Positions 10,982 through 21,015 of a stretch of 64,000 bases of DNA are shown piece after piece; position 1 is the first letter of the stretch, and each line of letters starts with the position of its first letter. This stretch comes from an uncultured Psychromonas sp. (GTDB lineage: Bacteria; Pseudomonadota; Gammaproteobacteria; Enterobacterales; Psychromonadaceae). Under the pieces are notes generated by a model. The model made no database searches and was not told where the DNA came from. It saw only the letters and a list, made by a program, of their open reading frames with translations. Location of the stretch: assembly GCF_947489755.1 (NCBI RefSeq), contig NZ_CANLFB010000011.1, positions 59,075 through 123,074 on the forward strand, given 5' to 3'. Position numbers and translations under genes: made by a program.

Positions 10982-11536
10982 TTGCGATTATTTGTTTTTA
11001 TATTACTAAGCTCGTTAATGACGTCAAGCTTTGCTAAAGATTCACCTAAAAATCAATTACAAATTGATTACCAAAATAGTCTAACGGATATCGATTTTTT
11101 TGATTATCCTTTTTTGACGGTTTATCACATCCCAGAAGCAACTTATCATTATCTTAATTCTGCTTTCAGTCGTTTTTATCGAACCGTTACTTTCAATACG
11201 TCTATCAAAGACAGTACATTTGCAAAAAGTAACCAATATGAAATTATTTCCATTCCTTTTGTTGCAGCCAATAGTAAATATTTTCAATTTGAAGTCTTTG
11301 GTAAATTAACTGACTCCGAATACAGTATTCGAAGCGAAATGACTAAAAACAATGTTCTTTATCAATACAACGAAAACTCTGATGTCTTAGATGTCTACAA
11401 CAGCACAATTGCATTAGGTGCTGGCTTTAGCTTTCATACATCCCCGTTTAGCAAAGTGAAAGTGTTATTTTCAAATGAAAGTTTACCCGGATATGGTAAT
11501 AGCCAAGCATTAATCGGGTTTGAATCTGAATTTTAA
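10982..11536 (+). CDS. predicted exported protein of unknown function
   Basis: I do not recognise this family. Starting at TTG 10982 gives 184 residues with a textbook signal peptide (LRLFVFILLSSLMTSSFA, cleavage before KDSPKNQ). AAGGAG at 10966-10971 is 10 bp ahead of this codon. The frame is also open to an ATG at 10907, which has no ribosome site and would give a 44-residue leader. The mature part is rich in Ser, Phe, Tyr and Asn with alternating hydrophobic residues and ends in Phe (ALIGFESEF). That is suggestive of a beta-structured or small outer-membrane protein, but this is weak. It lies between sbcB and cysK on the same strand. Confidence 0.6.
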   Translation: MRLFVFILLSSLMTSSFAKDSPKNQLQIDYQNSLTDIDFFDYPFLTVYHIPEATYHYLNSAFSRFYRTVTFNTSIKDSTFAKSNQYEIISIPFVAANSKYFQFEVFGKLTDSEYSIRSEMTKNNVLYQYNENSDVLDVYNSTIALGAGFSFHTSPFSKVKVLFSNESLPGYGNSQALIGFESEF

Positions 11537-11671
11537 AGGCTCACTACACTGCAAACTCTACATAGCTCAAAAATCTATATGGTATAACAAAATTTCACTT
11601 CCCCATTTGCACACATTGGATATGCTACTATCCATTAATCATTCAAACACCCAACTGATAGGAACAATATT

Positions 11672-12637
11672 ATGAGTAAGATTTTTAGCGATAATTCACA
11701 AACCATTGGTCATACGCCATTAGTACGTTTAAATAATGTGACAACTGGTAATGTATTTGTAAAGGTTGAAAGTCGTAATCCAAGTTTCAGTGTTAAAGAC
11801 CGTATCGGTGCAAACATGATTGATGCAGCTGAGAAAAATGGCACATTAACAAAAGATGTTGAATTAGTTGAAGCAACCAGTGGTAATACTGGTATTGCAC
11901 TTGCTTTTGTTGCCGCAGCTCGAGGTTATAAAATCACTCTAACGATGCCAAACACTATGAGTGTTGAACGTCGTAAATTATTAAAAGCATTAGGTGCTAA
12001 CTTGGTACTAACTGAAGGTGCTTTGGGTATGAAAGGCGCAATCAACAAAGCTGAAGAATTAGCAGCATCAGCACCAGGTAAATACTTAGTTTTACGTCAA
12101 TTCGAAAATCCAGCAAACCCAGAGATTCACGAACAAACGACTGGTCCAGAGATTTGGAACGATACTGATGGTGAAATAGACGTATTTATTGCTGGTGTAG
12201 GTACTGGTGGTACGATTACTGGTGTTAGCCGTTACATCAAAGAAACCAAAGGTAAAGCAATTACTAGTGTTGCAGTAGAACCAACAGATTCACCTGTTAT
12301 TTCTCAAACATTAGCTGGTGATGAAATCAAACCAGGCCCGCATAAAATCCAAGGTATTGGTGCAGGCTTCATTCCTAAAAACTTAGATGTATCACTAATC
12401 GACAGAGCAGAAGCAGTTAGCAATGAAGATGCAATTAATATGGCTCGTCGCTTAATGGAAGAAGAAGGTATTTTAGCGGGTATTTCTTCAGGTGCAGCAG
12501 TTGTAGCAGCAGCACGTTTAGCTGCAGAACCTGAATTCAAAGATAAAAATATTGTTGTTATCTTGCCAAGTTCTGGTGAGCGTTATTTATCAACCGCGCT
12601 TTTTGCGGGTGTTTTTGAAGGTGAAAACTTCGCATAA
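11672..12637 (+). CDS. cysK: cysteine synthase A
   Basis: PLP-dependent O-acetylserine sulfhydrylase, the last step of cysteine synthesis. The 321 residues match CysK. The PLP-binding Lys is in [13 protein letters not shown], the substrate loop is [20 protein letters not shown], the phosphate-binding glycines are in [14 protein letters not shown] and the C-terminal Ser site is [24 protein letters not shown] is also characteristic. It is preceded by GATAGGAACAAT and the ATG, and followed by a strong terminator, so it is probably monocistronic. Confidence 0.97.
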   Translation: MSKIFSDNSQTIGHTPLVRLNNVTTGNVFVKVESRNPSFSVKDRIGANMIDAAEKNGTLTKDVELVEATSGNTGIALAFVAAARGYKITLTMPNTMSVERRKLLKALGANLVLTEGALGMKGAINKAEELAASAPGKYLVLRQFENPANPEIHEQTTGPEIWNDTDGEIDVFIAGVGTGGTITGVSRYIKETKGKAITSVAVEPTDSPVISQTLAGDEIKPGPHKIQGIGAGFIPKNLDVSLIDRAEAVSNEDAINMARRLMEEEGILAGISSGAAVVAAARLAAEPEFKDKNIVVILPSSGERYLSTALFAGVFEGENFA

Positions 12638-12654
12638 CGTCTAAAAAACGGCTT

Positions 12655-12683
12655 AAAAAAGGTACTTTTTAGTACCTTTTTTT
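12655..12683 (+). terminator. cysK rho-independent terminator
   Basis: Perfect 11-bp stem AAAAAAGGTAC / GTACCTTTTTT (12655-12665 / 12672-12682) with a 6-nt loop and T run, 18 bp after the cysK stop. Confidence 0.9.
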
Positions 12684-12775
12684 ATATGAAATGAAAGTCG
12701 AAATTCAGCTGAGGTCAAAAAACAAACAAAAACAACAATAATACGTAGTTTTAGCCTTCAAAGAGGAGAAAATCG

Positions 12776-12925
12776 TTGACCTACCTCTCCTTATTTAGGA
12801 TCATTAAATATGATTTTGGACTTTTCAAAAAAGGCACGTTAAACGCGGATTTACTTGAGTTGAAGCATAATATTTTAGTTAAGAAGTATTATCATTTAGA
12901 TGTTATTTCTACCTCTCATTTTTAG
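12776..12925 (+). CDS. candidate small protein (49 aa) upstream of ptsH
   Basis: A TTG-initiated 49-codon frame preceded by AGAGGAG at 12762-12768, seven bases before the start. This is an excellent ribosome site in an otherwise non-coding gap. The predicted product begins MTYLSLFRIIKYDFG and is basic, with alternating hydrophobic stretches. It matches no family I know. Against it: the TTG start, the short length and the absence of obvious codon bias. The ribosome site can also pair weakly (AGGAGA / TCTCCT) with bases in the first codons. Treat it as a hypothesis. Confidence 0.3.
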   Translation: MTYLSLFRIIKYDFGLFKKGTLNADLLELKHNILVKKYYHLDVISTSHF

Positions 12926-13034
12926 TGTTTATTATTGTTCATTTTGACAATTCCAATGTCACTCAATAGCAATTTTTATCTATATCAATTAAAATCGCTA
13001 TCATTAAAAATTCAATTTTATTTAAGGTGTTACC

Positions 13035-13292
13035 ATGTATCAAAAAACAGTAACTATCACAGCTCCAAACGGCCTTCATACTCGTCCTGCTGCTCAATTT
13101 GTAAAAGAAGCAAAATCATTTGCATCTGACATCTCAGTTGAAGTTGGAACTAAATCTGCAAGCGCTAAAAGTCTTTTCAAACTACAAACTTTAGGCTTAA
13201 CTCAAGGCACTTCAGTAAACATCAAAGCCGAAGGCGCTGATGAGCAAAAAGCTGTTGATACGCTAGTTGAGTTAATGGCAACATTAGTTTAA
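13035..13292 (+). CDS. ptsH: phosphocarrier protein HPr
   Basis: General phosphocarrier of the phosphoenolpyruvate:sugar phosphotransferase system. The 85 residues match E. coli HPr. The phosphorylated His is in [15 protein letters not shown] (residue 15), and [13 protein letters not shown] is the regulatory-Ser region seen in all HPr proteins. It is the first gene of ptsH-ptsI-crr, with 47 bp to ptsI, and accepts phosphate from Enzyme I. Ribosome site AAGGTG lies ahead of the ATG. Confidence 0.98.
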   Translation: MYQKTVTITAPNGLHTRPAAQFVKEAKSFASDISVEVGTKSASAKSLFKLQTLGLTQGTSVNIKAEGADEQKAVDTLVELMATLV

Positions 13293-13339
13293 TTCAAGTA
13301 TCTTTTATTAGATTAAATTTAGTAGTTTAAGGATAGGTT

Positions 13340-15061
13340 ATGATATCTGGCATACTGGCATCCCCTGGTATTACGTTTGCAAAAGCGTTGTTATTACAAG
13401 AAGACGAAATTTCTCTCAATACTGAGAAAGTAAGCAATATTGAACATGAAATAACTCGATTTGTTGATGGCAGAGCAAAAACTTCAGCTCAACTTGAAAT
13501 AGTCAAGCAAAAAGCTCTTGAGACATTTGGTGAAGAGAAAGAAGCGATCTTCGAAGGGCATATAATGCTGCTTGAAGATGAAGAGCTTGAAGAAGATATC
13601 ATCACCTATATGAAAGCCAACAAGTGTACTGCAGACTTCGCTATCAATGCGGTTGTAGAAGAAAATGCACAAATGTTGCAAGAATTAGATGATCCTTATT
13701 TACGTGAACGTGCTGCTGATTTCCGCGATATCGGTAACCGTTTATTAAAAAATGTATTGGGCATCGAACTTGTTAATTTAAGCGATATATCAGAAGAAGT
13801 TATTTTAATTGCAAATGACTTAACACCTTCTGAAACAGCACAAATTAACCTTGATAAAGTACTAGGCTTTATTACCGATATTGGTGGTCGTACTTCTCAC
13901 ACATCAATCATGGCACGTTCATTAGAAATTCCAGCTATCGTTGGTACTAATGATATTACTAAATGTGTTAAAAATGGTGATATGGTTATTCTTGATGCAA
14001 TGAATAACAAGATCATTATTAACCCAACCAAAATTCAGCTAGCTGAAGCAAAATCAGTTCGTGATGATTTTTTAAGTGAAAAAGCTGAACTTGCTAAGTT
14101 AAAAGACCTTCCTGCAACAACGCTAGATGGTCATCAAGTAGAAATAGGTTCAAACGTCGGTTCAGTTAAAGATACTGATGGTGCTAAACGTAACGGTGCT
14201 GAATGTGTTGGTCTATACCGCACAGAGTTTCTGTTTATGGATAGAGACCAATTACCTACAGAAGATGAGCAATTCCTTGCTTATAAAGATGTAGTTGAAG
14301 CGATGGAAGGTAAATCTTGTATTATCCGTACGATGGATATTGGTGGTGATAAAGATCTACCGTACTTAAACTTACCAACAGAATTAAATCCATTTTTAGG
14401 ATGGCGCGCGATCCGTATTTGTTTCGACCGTCCTGAAATAATGAATCCTCAATTGCGAGCACTATTACGCGCTTCAGCATTTGGTAAAATTCGTATTATG
14501 TTCCCAATGATCATTTCAGTTGAAGAAATTCGCAAACTGAAAGACATTTTAGAGACATTGAAAGCAGATTTAACTGAAGAAAACGTTGCTTTCGACAAAG
14601 AGATTGAAATCGGTGTTATGATTGAAACACCAGCAGCGGCTGCAATTGCACACCACTTAATTAAAGAAGTAGACTTCTTTAGTATTGGTACTAATGATTT
14701 AACACAATATACCCTTGCTGTTGACCGTGGTAATGAATTAATTTCAGACCTATATAATCCTTTAACACCGTCTGTATTAACGATCATCAAATCTGTCATT
14801 GATGCTTCTCATGCAGCAGGCAAATGGACAGGTATGTGTGGTGAATTAGCAGGTGATGAACATGCTACATTACTATTACTGGGCATGGGGCTAGATGAGT
14901 TCTCTATGAGTGCGATCTCGATTCCAACGGTGAAGAAAATAATTCGTAGTACCACTTTTGCAGATGCGAAAGAATTAGCAGACAAAGCACTTTCTGTGGC
15001 AACAGCTGCAGAAATCGAAGCGCTAGTTAACGACTTCAATCATGCTAAAGGTATTAGTTAA
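13340..15061 (+). CDS. ptsI: PTS Enzyme I (phosphoenolpyruvate-protein phosphotransferase)
   Basis: Takes phosphate from PEP and passes it to HPr. The 573 residues match the family. The phosphorylated His is in [18 protein letters not shown] (about residue 189). The PEP-binding domain shows [46 protein letters not shown] and the catalytic Cys in [14 protein letters not shown] ribosome site AAGGATAGG precedes the start. The operon context with ptsH and crr is the standard enterobacterial one. Confidence 0.98.
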   Translation: MISGILASPGITFAKALLLQEDEISLNTEKVSNIEHEITRFVDGRAKTSAQLEIVKQKALETFGEEKEAIFEGHIMLLEDEELEEDIITYMKANKCTADFAINAVVEENAQMLQELDDPYLRERAADFRDIGNRLLKNVLGIELVNLSDISEEVILIANDLTPSETAQINLDKVLGFITDIGGRTSHTSIMARSLEIPAIVGTNDITKCVKNGDMVILDAMNNKIIINPTKIQLAEAKSVRDDFLSEKAELAKLKDLPATTLDGHQVEIGSNVGSVKDTDGAKRNGAECVGLYRTEFLFMDRDQLPTEDEQFLAYKDVVEAMEGKSCIIRTMDIGGDKDLPYLNLPTELNPFLGWRAIRICFDRPEIMNPQLRALLRASAFGKIRIMFPMIISVEEIRKLKDILETLKADLTEENVAFDKEIEIGVMIETPAAAAIAHHLIKEVDFFSIGTNDLTQYTLAVDRGNELISDLYNPLTPSVLTIIKSVIDASHAAGKWTGMCGELAGDEHATLLLLGMGLDEFSMSAISIPTVKKIIRSTTFADAKELADKALSVATAAEIEALVNDFNHAKGIS

Positions 15062-15070
15062 CTAATTGAT

Positions 15071-15105
15071 AAACAGGTAATATAACAATTTAATATTACC
15101 TGTTT
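15071..15105 (+). terminator. strong hairpin between ptsI and crr
   Basis: Perfect 13-bp inverted repeat AAACAGGTAATAT / ATATTACCTGTTT (15071-15083 / 15093-15105) with a 9-nt loop and a downstream TTTATTTTATT tract. It sits 10 bp after the ptsI stop and 34 bp before crr, so it is either a partial terminator or an mRNA processing/stability element that sets the crr:ptsHI ratio. Confidence 0.6.
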
Positions 15106-15139
15106 ATTTTATTCTATTAAAAACTTGGAGTTTACTAAT

Positions 15140-15649
15140 ATGGGTTTTTTTGATTCATTAAAAAAAGCAGTTACAGGCAGTGCACCGGTAGCAAATACCA
15201 TTGATATCATCGCACCAATTTCTGGTGAAATCGTTGCAATTGAAGATGTGCCAGACGTAGTTTTTGCAGAAAAAATTGTTGGAGATGGTATTGCTATTCG
15301 TCCAACAGGCAACAAAATGGTTGCTCCTTGTGATGGTGAAATAGGCAAAATTTTTGAAACAAACCATGCCTTTTCAATAGAATCTGATTCAGGTATTGAA
15401 TTGTTTGTACATTTTGGTATTGATACTGTTGAGTTGAAAGGTGAAGGTTTCACTCGTATTGCTCAAGAAGGTCAAAAAGTTAAAGCTGGTGATACCATCA
15501 TTGAATTTGATCTTGCGTTCTTAACTGAAAAAGCAAAATCGATTTTAACACCTGTTGTTATATCAAATATGGACGAAATTAAAGAACTGCAAAAAATGTC
15601 AGGCACTGTTGAAGTGGCTACAGATATTGTTCTTAAAATCGTTAAATAA
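15140..15649 (+). CDS. crr: PTS glucose-specific EIIA component (Crr)
   Basis: EIIA-Glc, the phosphocarrier for glucose and related EIIBC permeases and the central effector of catabolite control. The start is ATG 15140 (169 residues), 9 bp after TTGGAG at 15125-15130. A TTG five codons upstream is part of that ribosome site and is rejected. Active-site histidines are in the [18 protein letters not shown] and [19 protein letters not shown] regions. It ends with a beta-stranded lipoyl-like fold as usual. Third gene of the pts operon, behind an intergenic hairpin. Confidence 0.97.
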   Translation: MGFFDSLKKAVTGSAPVANTIDIIAPISGEIVAIEDVPDVVFAEKIVGDGIAIRPTGNKMVAPCDGEIGKIFETNHAFSIESDSGIELFVHFGIDTVELKGEGFTRIAQEGQKVKAGDTIIEFDLAFLTEKAKSILTPVVISNMDEIKELQKMSGTVEVATDIVLKIVK

Positions 15650-15671
15650 TAATACCCTTGTATTGTTATTG

Positions 15672-15698
15672 AAGAGTCGCTTAGGCGGCTCTTTTACT
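15672..15698 (+). terminator. pts operon terminator
   Basis: 9-bp stem AAGAGTCGC / GCGGCTCTT with one G-U pair (15672-15680 / 15685-15693), loop TTAG, then TTTACTTT. It lies 23 bp after the crr stop. Confidence 0.85.
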
Positions 15699-15800
15699 TT
15701 ATAACTCCCAAGCTGAGAGACCACGCTTAAATTTTTCTTCTTGCCCCTTTTTTTTGCTACAATTAATTATTCTTTCTATTTCAATTTGTAAGCTCATATT

Positions 15801-16151
15801 ATGACAACAATCATGTACGGTATCCCTAATTGCGATACGATAAAAAAAGCCCAAAAATGGCTTAACGACAATAATATTCCATTTACTTTTCATGACTACC
15901 GTAAAGATGGTTTAGATAACGAATTACTGACACAGTTATACGTTACATCAAGTTGGGATCAACTGCTCAATAAACGCAGTACAAGCTACCGAGCTCTCAC
16001 TGAGCAACAAAAAGAAACACTTGATGAAACGACTGTTCGTCCGTTATTTATCGAATTCCCTACTTTAATTAAACGCCCTGTTGTTATTCATCAAGGTAAT
16101 GCTATCGTCGGGTTTAATATTAAAAGCTATCAACAATTTTTTGCAGTATAA
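15801..16151 (+). CDS. ArsC/Spx-family protein, YffB type
   Basis: Thioredoxin-fold protein of the ArsC/Spx/MgsR family. The 116 residues begin with YGIPNCDTIKKAQKWLN, carrying the single Cys and the family helix, and contain DYRKDGL, NKRSTSYRAL and IKRPVVIHQ, matching YffB. It is upstream of dapE with a 9-bp gap, the same arrangement (yffB-dapE) as in E. coli. Its function in cells is unclear; related proteins are glutathione-dependent thiol reductases. There is no second redox Cys next to the first. Confidence 0.9.
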   Translation: MTTIMYGIPNCDTIKKAQKWLNDNNIPFTFHDYRKDGLDNELLTQLYVTSSWDQLLNKRSTSYRALTEQQKETLDETTVRPLFIEFPTLIKRPVVIHQGNAIVGFNIKSYQQFFAV

Positions 16152-16160
16152 GGAAGTACA

Positions 16161-17294
16161 ATGACTCACTCGCCTGTTGTAACATTATTACAAGACTTAA
16201 TTAGCCGACGTTCAGTAACACCTGAAGATGCTGGTTGCCAAGACTTGCTTATTGCTCGTTTAGAAAAACTAGGTTTTGTATGTGAAACCATGGAGTTTGA
16301 AGACACCTTAAATCTATGGGCGAGAAAAGGTACAGAAGCCCCTTTATTCTGTTTTGCAGGGCACACAGACGTTGTACCAACAGGGCCAGAAAGCAAATGG
16401 GATACGCCTCCTTTTGAGCCGACTATTATTGACGGTATGCTATATGGTCGCGGCGCTGCCGATATGAAAAGTGGTATTGCAGCTTTTATGATTGGTTTAG
16501 AAGCCTTTATTGAAGAACACAAAGATCACAAAGGCTCTATTGCATTATTGATTACAAGTGATGAGGAAGGACCATTCATTAATGGTACAACACGTGTTAT
16601 TGATGTGTTAGAAGCTAGAAATGAAAAAATTGACTACTGTATTGTTGGTGAACCATCAAGTACTAACCATGTTGGTGATATCATTAAAAATGGTCGTCGA
16701 GGTTCGCTAACTGCTGATATTATTTTTAAAGGTACACAGGGTCATGTTGCTTACCCTCATCTAGTAAATAATCCTATTCATCTTGCGACTCCAGTATTGA
16801 CCGAACTATTTCAAACTGAATGGGATAAAGGCAATCAATACTTCCCTGCAACGAGCTTTCAAATCACTAATTTCAATTCAGGTACTGGTGCAAGTAATGT
16901 TGTCCCTGGTGACGCTATCGTGCAATGTAACTTCCGTTACTCTACGGAATTAACTGCTGATATATTAACGGAAAAAGTTGAAAGCATTCTTAATAAAGCG
17001 GAATTTGAATACGACATAAAATGGACTTATAACGGACAACCTTTTATCACCGAACCAGGTTCGTTAACCGATGCCGTCGCACAAGCAATTTTATCGACTA
17101 ATGGCATCACGACAGAGCTTTCAACAAGTGGTGGCACTTCTGATGCACGCTTTATTGCGCCTACAGGGGCTCAGGTGGTTGAATTGGGTCCAATCAATGC
17201 AACCATACATAAAGTAAATGAATCGACTAATATCGCGCAATTAGACGAACTAGTAGATATCTTTAAGTTAACCCTTAAAAACCTACTTGCATGA
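16161..17294 (+). CDS. dapE: succinyl-diaminopimelate desuccinylase
   Basis: Zinc-dependent M20 amidohydrolase producing LL-diaminopimelate for lysine and peptidoglycan synthesis. The 377 residues match DapE. The metal ligands are in [11 protein letters not shown] (His), [10 protein letters not shown] (bridging Asp), TSDEEG (catalytic and metal Glu), YCIVGEPSS and the C-terminal [13 protein letters not shown] (His). The dimerisation domain is present ([23 protein letters not shown]). Its stop codon overlaps the start of the next gene (ATGA), so the two are coupled. Confidence 0.97.
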   Translation: MTHSPVVTLLQDLISRRSVTPEDAGCQDLLIARLEKLGFVCETMEFEDTLNLWARKGTEAPLFCFAGHTDVVPTGPESKWDTPPFEPTIIDGMLYGRGAADMKSGIAAFMIGLEAFIEEHKDHKGSIALLITSDEEGPFINGTTRVIDVLEARNEKIDYCIVGEPSSTNHVGDIIKNGRRGSLTADIIFKGTQGHVAYPHLVNNPIHLATPVLTELFQTEWDKGNQYFPATSFQITNFNSGTGASNVVPGDAIVQCNFRYSTELTADILTEKVESILNKAEFEYDIKWTYNGQPFITEPGSLTDAVAQAILSTNGITTELSTSGGTSDARFIAPTGAQVVELGPINATIHKVNESTNIAQLDELVDIFKLTLKNLLA

Positions 17295-17977
17295 CCTCGA
17301 TTGCCATGACACCGATGCAGTTAACTGGTCAGGTGCAAACTCATCTTGTTGAGTTTGCACCTAATCGATTGCTACATAAACAAGTGATTGCTGATTTTAC
17401 TGCGCTTCAACACGCAGCTAAACAGCAAGGCTTTACGTTACATGTTGCCAGTGCATTTCGTAGCTTTGAGCGTCAAATGCACATTTGGAATAATAAGTAT
17501 TCGGGTGTCACGGCTATTTTGGATAAAAACGAAAAACCTGTCGATATTCAAAATATAAGCGAAATAGATAAGCTTTATAAATTATTACATTGGTCTGCCC
17601 TACCCTCTGCTAGTCGACATCATTGGGGAACGGACATTGATGTTTATGACCCAACATTACTGCCAGTAAACCAATCGTTACAATTACAAAAAAGTGAATA
17701 CTTAAACGGTGGCTATTTTTCAGAATTAACCGAATGGTTAGGTAATAATATCCAGCAGTTTGGTTTTTATCGCCCTTACCAACATGATCAAGGTGGTGTA
17801 GCACAAGAACCTTGGCATATCAGCTATTTCCCATTGGCAGATGACTTTTTAAAGCTGTTAAACATCGAACTTATTGAACAAACAATGACGGATCATCCTA
17901 TATTAGGAAAAGACTTAATTAAGTCACAATTAACGACTATTTATGATCAGTATATTTGTAACATTAGTCCGAGATAA
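17291..17977 (+). CDS. M15-family D-alanyl-D-alanine carboxypeptidase-like protein
   Basis: Zinc peptidase of the VanY/DdpX fold (M15). The 228 residues contain the family motifs [17 protein letters not shown] (substrate Arg), [14 protein letters not shown] (zinc His and Asp) and EPWHISYFP (catalytic Glu/Asp region and third zinc His). There is no signal peptide at the start, so it is probably cytoplasmic or exported otherwise. It overlaps dapE by 4 bp, linking DAP synthesis with peptidoglycan recycling or LD/DD-carboxypeptidase activity; the exact substrate is unknown. The same dapE-M15 pairing is, from memory, found in Shewanella and Vibrio. Confidence 0.85.
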   Translation: MTSIAMTPMQLTGQVQTHLVEFAPNRLLHKQVIADFTALQHAAKQQGFTLHVASAFRSFERQMHIWNNKYSGVTAILDKNEKPVDIQNISEIDKLYKLLHWSALPSASRHHWGTDIDVYDPTLLPVNQSLQLQKSEYLNGGYFSELTEWLGNNIQQFGFYRPYQHDQGGVAQEPWHISYFPLADDFLKLLNIELIEQTMTDHPILGKDLIKSQLTTIYDQYICNISPR

Positions 17978-18320
17978 ATAATCTCAATTCTGGTTCATGC
18001 TCAATTCAGGTTAATCAAAATGGCATTATATTTAAAGGCATAAAGTTATATTTTTTGACTATTCTTTTAAAAATACAGCACAGTTAGTTTTTCGTAGTTT
18101 AAGGCGAGTTATTGAAGCAATAATGGATTATTGAGAGATGATTTAACGCAGAAATTAAACTTAATACCTAACCTTAATATTTAAACACAATAATTAAAAT
18201 TAGAAGATGAATAACAGATTCGTTTCTAAATAAATGTGTAGCACAACACTACACATTTATATGATGATAATGACTGGAAGCGAATTAAAAAATCATTTTA
18301 ATCCGCAACAAAAAATTGGT
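17978..18320. other. convergent intergenic region with 11-bp hairpin
   Basis: The gap lies between the M15 peptidase (plus) and yajQ (minus). A perfect inverted repeat TAAATGTGTAG / CTACACATTTA occupies 18231-18241 / 18249-18259 and could end transcription from either side. T tracts are weak. Nothing else was seen. Confidence 0.5.
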
Positions 18321-18803
18321 TTAGTCTTTAAAGTTATTAAACTGAAAGCCCATTCCTAAATCACATTCTTTTACTAAACGCATCGCTTGTTGCAAGTCGT
18401 CACGTTTTTTACCGGTTACACGTAGTTGATCACCTTGAATAGCAACTTGCACTTTAATTTTGCTTTCTTTGATCTCTTTTACTAGCTTTTTCGCTGTTGG
18501 TTGATCAACACCGACTTTAAATTTAACATTTTGAGACCAAAACTTACCTGATGCATCGCACTTATCTGCATCCATTGCGCGTGTATCAACGCCTCGTTTT
18601 GCAAGATTTGCACGTAACATGTCACGTAATGCATTGATTTGCATATCCGCTTCTGCTTCTATTTTTACCACTTCTTTATTAAGCGTGATAGAAGCTTTTA
18701 CACCACGAAAATCATAACGAGTCCCTAACTCACGACTTGTGTTATCTACTGCATTTTTAACTTCAACTAAATCAATTTCTGAGACAATATCAAATGAAGG
18801 CAT
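18321..18803 (-). CDS. YajQ-family cyclic-di-GMP/nucleotide-binding protein
   Basis: 160-residue cytoplasmic protein beginning MPSFDIVSEIDLVEVKNAV, the invariant YajQ N-terminus, with GTRYDFRG, ALRDMLRANLAKRG and IKVQVAIQGDQLRVTGKKRDDLQ also conserved. YajQ proteins bind nucleotides or RNA in E. coli, and c-di-GMP in Xanthomonas where they act as effectors. Which applies here is not known. Single gene, with a terminator-like hairpin downstream and a divergent ketopantoate reductase upstream. Confidence 0.95.
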   Translation of the reverse strand: MPSFDIVSEIDLVEVKNAVDNTSRELGTRYDFRGVKASITLNKEVVKIEAEADMQINALRDMLRANLAKRGVDTRAMDADKCDASGKFWSQNVKFKVGVDQPTAKKLVKEIKESKIKVQVAIQGDQLRVTGKKRDDLQQAMRLVKECDLGMGFQFNNFKD

Positions 18804-19022
18804 TTTTGTTCCTTAATAAACAATTTAAAATAATATCAGATTAATTTACCAGAAAACCCTTCAATCATCTATCCATAAGCCTGACTTTGTTGCTTGTATC
18901 TTATAATACAAATTTGCATAATGAAGAGACTTGTTAATCATGATACATAAACAGCCTACTAAACGGTCTAATGAACGAACAAGTGAACAAATAAGTCAGT
19001 GAATAAATGTGCAGAGGGTTAT

Positions 19023-19946
19023 ATGATTCAGATTATTGGTGCAGGTGCAATTGGTTGCTTATGGTTGGCAAAACTACATCAGTCTGGATATCCATGTCAT
19101 ATTGTTTCGCGCGCGAGTGTTACCCCTCCAAAACAACAATTAGACTTTACTGACTTACAAGGCCAACAATATCAATTTAATATTTCACACAGTCATCAAT
19201 TATTAACAACCAGTATCGCTGAACAACAAAGTACCCTTTTAGTCTGTGTTAAAGCACCACAAGTACTTGCTGCTTTGCGCGATCAACAATCACATATCAA
19301 TACAGATCAAGTGATAATACTCATGCACAATGGTTACGGCTGTGCAGAAGAAGTACAACAACACTTTCCAAATAATCCTATCATTTGCGCAACAACCGCC
19401 AATGCCAGTTTATTAAACAAAACGTTAAATATTACTCATACCGGCTTAGGGCCTAGTTATTTTGGTGCTTACCAAACGGACAATAAAAACCATCCTAGCA
19501 GCATTAATTTAAGTACACATATCGCACCCTTACAAAAAGCCATGCCGGATGTGTCTTGGAGTGAATCAATCCTTAATAAGTGTTGGCTAAAATTAATTAT
19601 TAATGCAGCTATCAACCCACTCACGGCAATTAATCAAGTGACTAACGGCCAATTACAAGCCCCCCAATATGAAGCTTTAATACAACCTTTAGTATTAGAA
19701 GCCTTTAGCATTGCAGAAGCTGAGAGAATTAATTTTGAATTAACCGATTTGCAACAAACTGTCGCAAATGTCATTTCAGCAACCGCTGAAAATTATTCAT
19801 CAATGAATAGGGATATTTTTTACGGTAGGAAGACTGAAATTGAGTATATCAATGGCTATCTTATAAAAAAGGCGCAACAACATAACATTGCAACGCCTAT
19901 TTTAAATGACTTATACCAGCAAATTAAAGTGTTGGAGAGTCGCTAA
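19023..19946 (+). CDS. panE: 2-dehydropantoate 2-reductase (ketopantoate reductase)
   Basis: NADPH-dependent reductase of pantothenate/CoA synthesis. The start ATG 19023 (307 residues) follows AGAGG at 19012-19016. An upstream in-frame ATG (18999) adds eight residues before the Rossmann fold and has no ribosome site. Motifs seen: IIGAGAIGCLWLAKL (nucleotide binding), VCVKAPQ, the HNGYG loop, NKCWLKLIINAAINPLTAI (catalytic Lys and Asn) and SSMNRDIFYGRKTEIEYINGYL (substrate Ser and Glu). The last 23 bases overlap the convergent LPP20-family lipoprotein gene. Confidence 0.93.
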   Translation: MIQIIGAGAIGCLWLAKLHQSGYPCHIVSRASVTPPKQQLDFTDLQGQQYQFNISHSHQLLTTSIAEQQSTLLVCVKAPQVLAALRDQQSHINTDQVIILMHNGYGCAEEVQQHFPNNPIICATTANASLLNKTLNITHTGLGPSYFGAYQTDNKNHPSSINLSTHIAPLQKAMPDVSWSESILNKCWLKLIINAAINPLTAINQVTNGQLQAPQYEALIQPLVLEAFSIAEAERINFELTDLQQTVANVISATAENYSSMNRDIFYGRKTEIEYINGYLIKKAQQHNIATPILNDLYQQIKVLESR

Positions 19947-20934
19947 TTAATTGCTGTAAATATTCATTCATACGACTATTTATTTTATCTTGTAATCGAG
20001 GCGCTAATAACTCTTTTTGTTTCGCAGACACTTTAATAGGCCATCTTTTACGACTAATAACTTGACCATTTTCAGTGATCGTTAATTCATAGCTACCTCG
20101 TAACCAATACCAAGCATCAATATAAGCAGGTTGAGTCATATCCATCGTTGCAGATATTTCTAGTGGCGATGTCTCTACGACGGTTACACCTAAACGAGAT
20201 AACCCCGCTTTAACTGATGCGACATCTGACGCTGAAGAAGTTGAATCAACACTGACTTGTAATGATGCCAGTTGTTGCTTAATTAATTGTTCTATTTTTT
20301 CACTTGAAATATCCGCTGGGATACCACTGCCACTAATATAGCTAAGTTGTAAATCCGCCATTTTACGTGTTATTTGTATATCTCTCGCGGTTCGTAACGC
20401 ATTAACAGCGACAATCGAGTTAGGCGCAACGTTAATACTATAGTCAATTAACTCAGCCGTTTGTTGGTCTAAATCTATAATTGACTCCGTTAAATTTTGT
20501 GCTGCACTAATCCGATGTAAAACGGCAAGCGCATAATATTTTCCTGTTGGGCTTAACCAACTTTCTTTGATTTCTACGCCTTGAATCGCCTGCTCACTTT
20601 CGGTTTCAATATTTCTAAGCAGTGTGCTTGAACTTTCCATTGTCACGCCAAGCACGCTTTCTTGCTTTACTGCTTCCGTTAATGTTTTTGTTTCTGCTTT
20701 AACTTTAACAGAAAATATTTCAACTAAGTTTGCAATTGCATTTTTTGATGCAAGCGTTCGGTTTGAAGCTTCACCAACGGCAGTTAAATAAACGTTATTG
20801 GGATATTGGTTGTGAGCATGATCAATCCACTCTGGTCGTTCTGCTTCAGCCCTTTCTTCATTTGTTGGCGCAGCACATGCACTTAGTAAGAAAAACGACA
20901 ATAAAATAGGTAATGCTAATGTTATTTTTTTCAT
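19924..20934 (-). CDS. LPP20-family lipoprotein
   Basis: 336-residue predicted lipoprotein with the lipobox LLSACAA after a typical leader, so Cys-19 is probably lipidated. PEWIDHAHNQYPNNVYLTAVGEA is the LPP20 domain opening. The rest is a mixed alpha/beta region without known catalytic motifs. It is the last of three consecutive lipoprotein genes in the same direction (LpoB-type, COG3014-type, LPP20-type), an arrangement familiar from Vibrio and Shewanella, suggesting a shared envelope role near penicillin-binding proteins. Its 3' end overlaps the panE 3' end. Confidence 0.85.
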   Translation of the reverse strand: MKKITLALPILLSFFLLSACAAPTNEERAEAERPEWIDHAHNQYPNNVYLTAVGEASNRTLASKNAIANLVEIFSVKVKAETKTLTEAVKQESVLGVTMESSSTLLRNIETESEQAIQGVEIKESWLSPTGKYYALAVLHRISAAQNLTESIIDLDQQTAELIDYSINVAPNSIVAVNALRTARDIQITRKMADLQLSYISGSGIPADISSEKIEQLIKQQLASLQVSVDSTSSASDVASVKAGLSRLGVTVVETSPLEISATMDMTQPAYIDAWYWLRGSYELTITENGQVISRKRWPIKVSAKQKELLAPRLQDKINSRMNEYLQQLISDSPTL

Positions 20935-21015
20935 ACTTATTCCTTAGCTTTTAATTTTTAGGTTCGTTAATATTGTTGATTGATATGTTATATGCTTTTT
21001 CATTCACACAGATAA

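Noticed and set aside
12941..12972. ptsH promoter from TTGACA at 12944
   Set aside because: No acceptable -10 at 16-18 bp spacing, so no promoter is claimed.
12935..13129. 64-codon plus-strand frame overlapping ptsH
   Set aside because: Runs out of frame into ptsH, no ribosome site, composition typical of AT-rich spacer.
14449..14799. Minus-strand frame opposite ptsI, and other opposite-strand frames
   Set aside because: Shadow frames of highly biased coding sequence; no ribosome sites.
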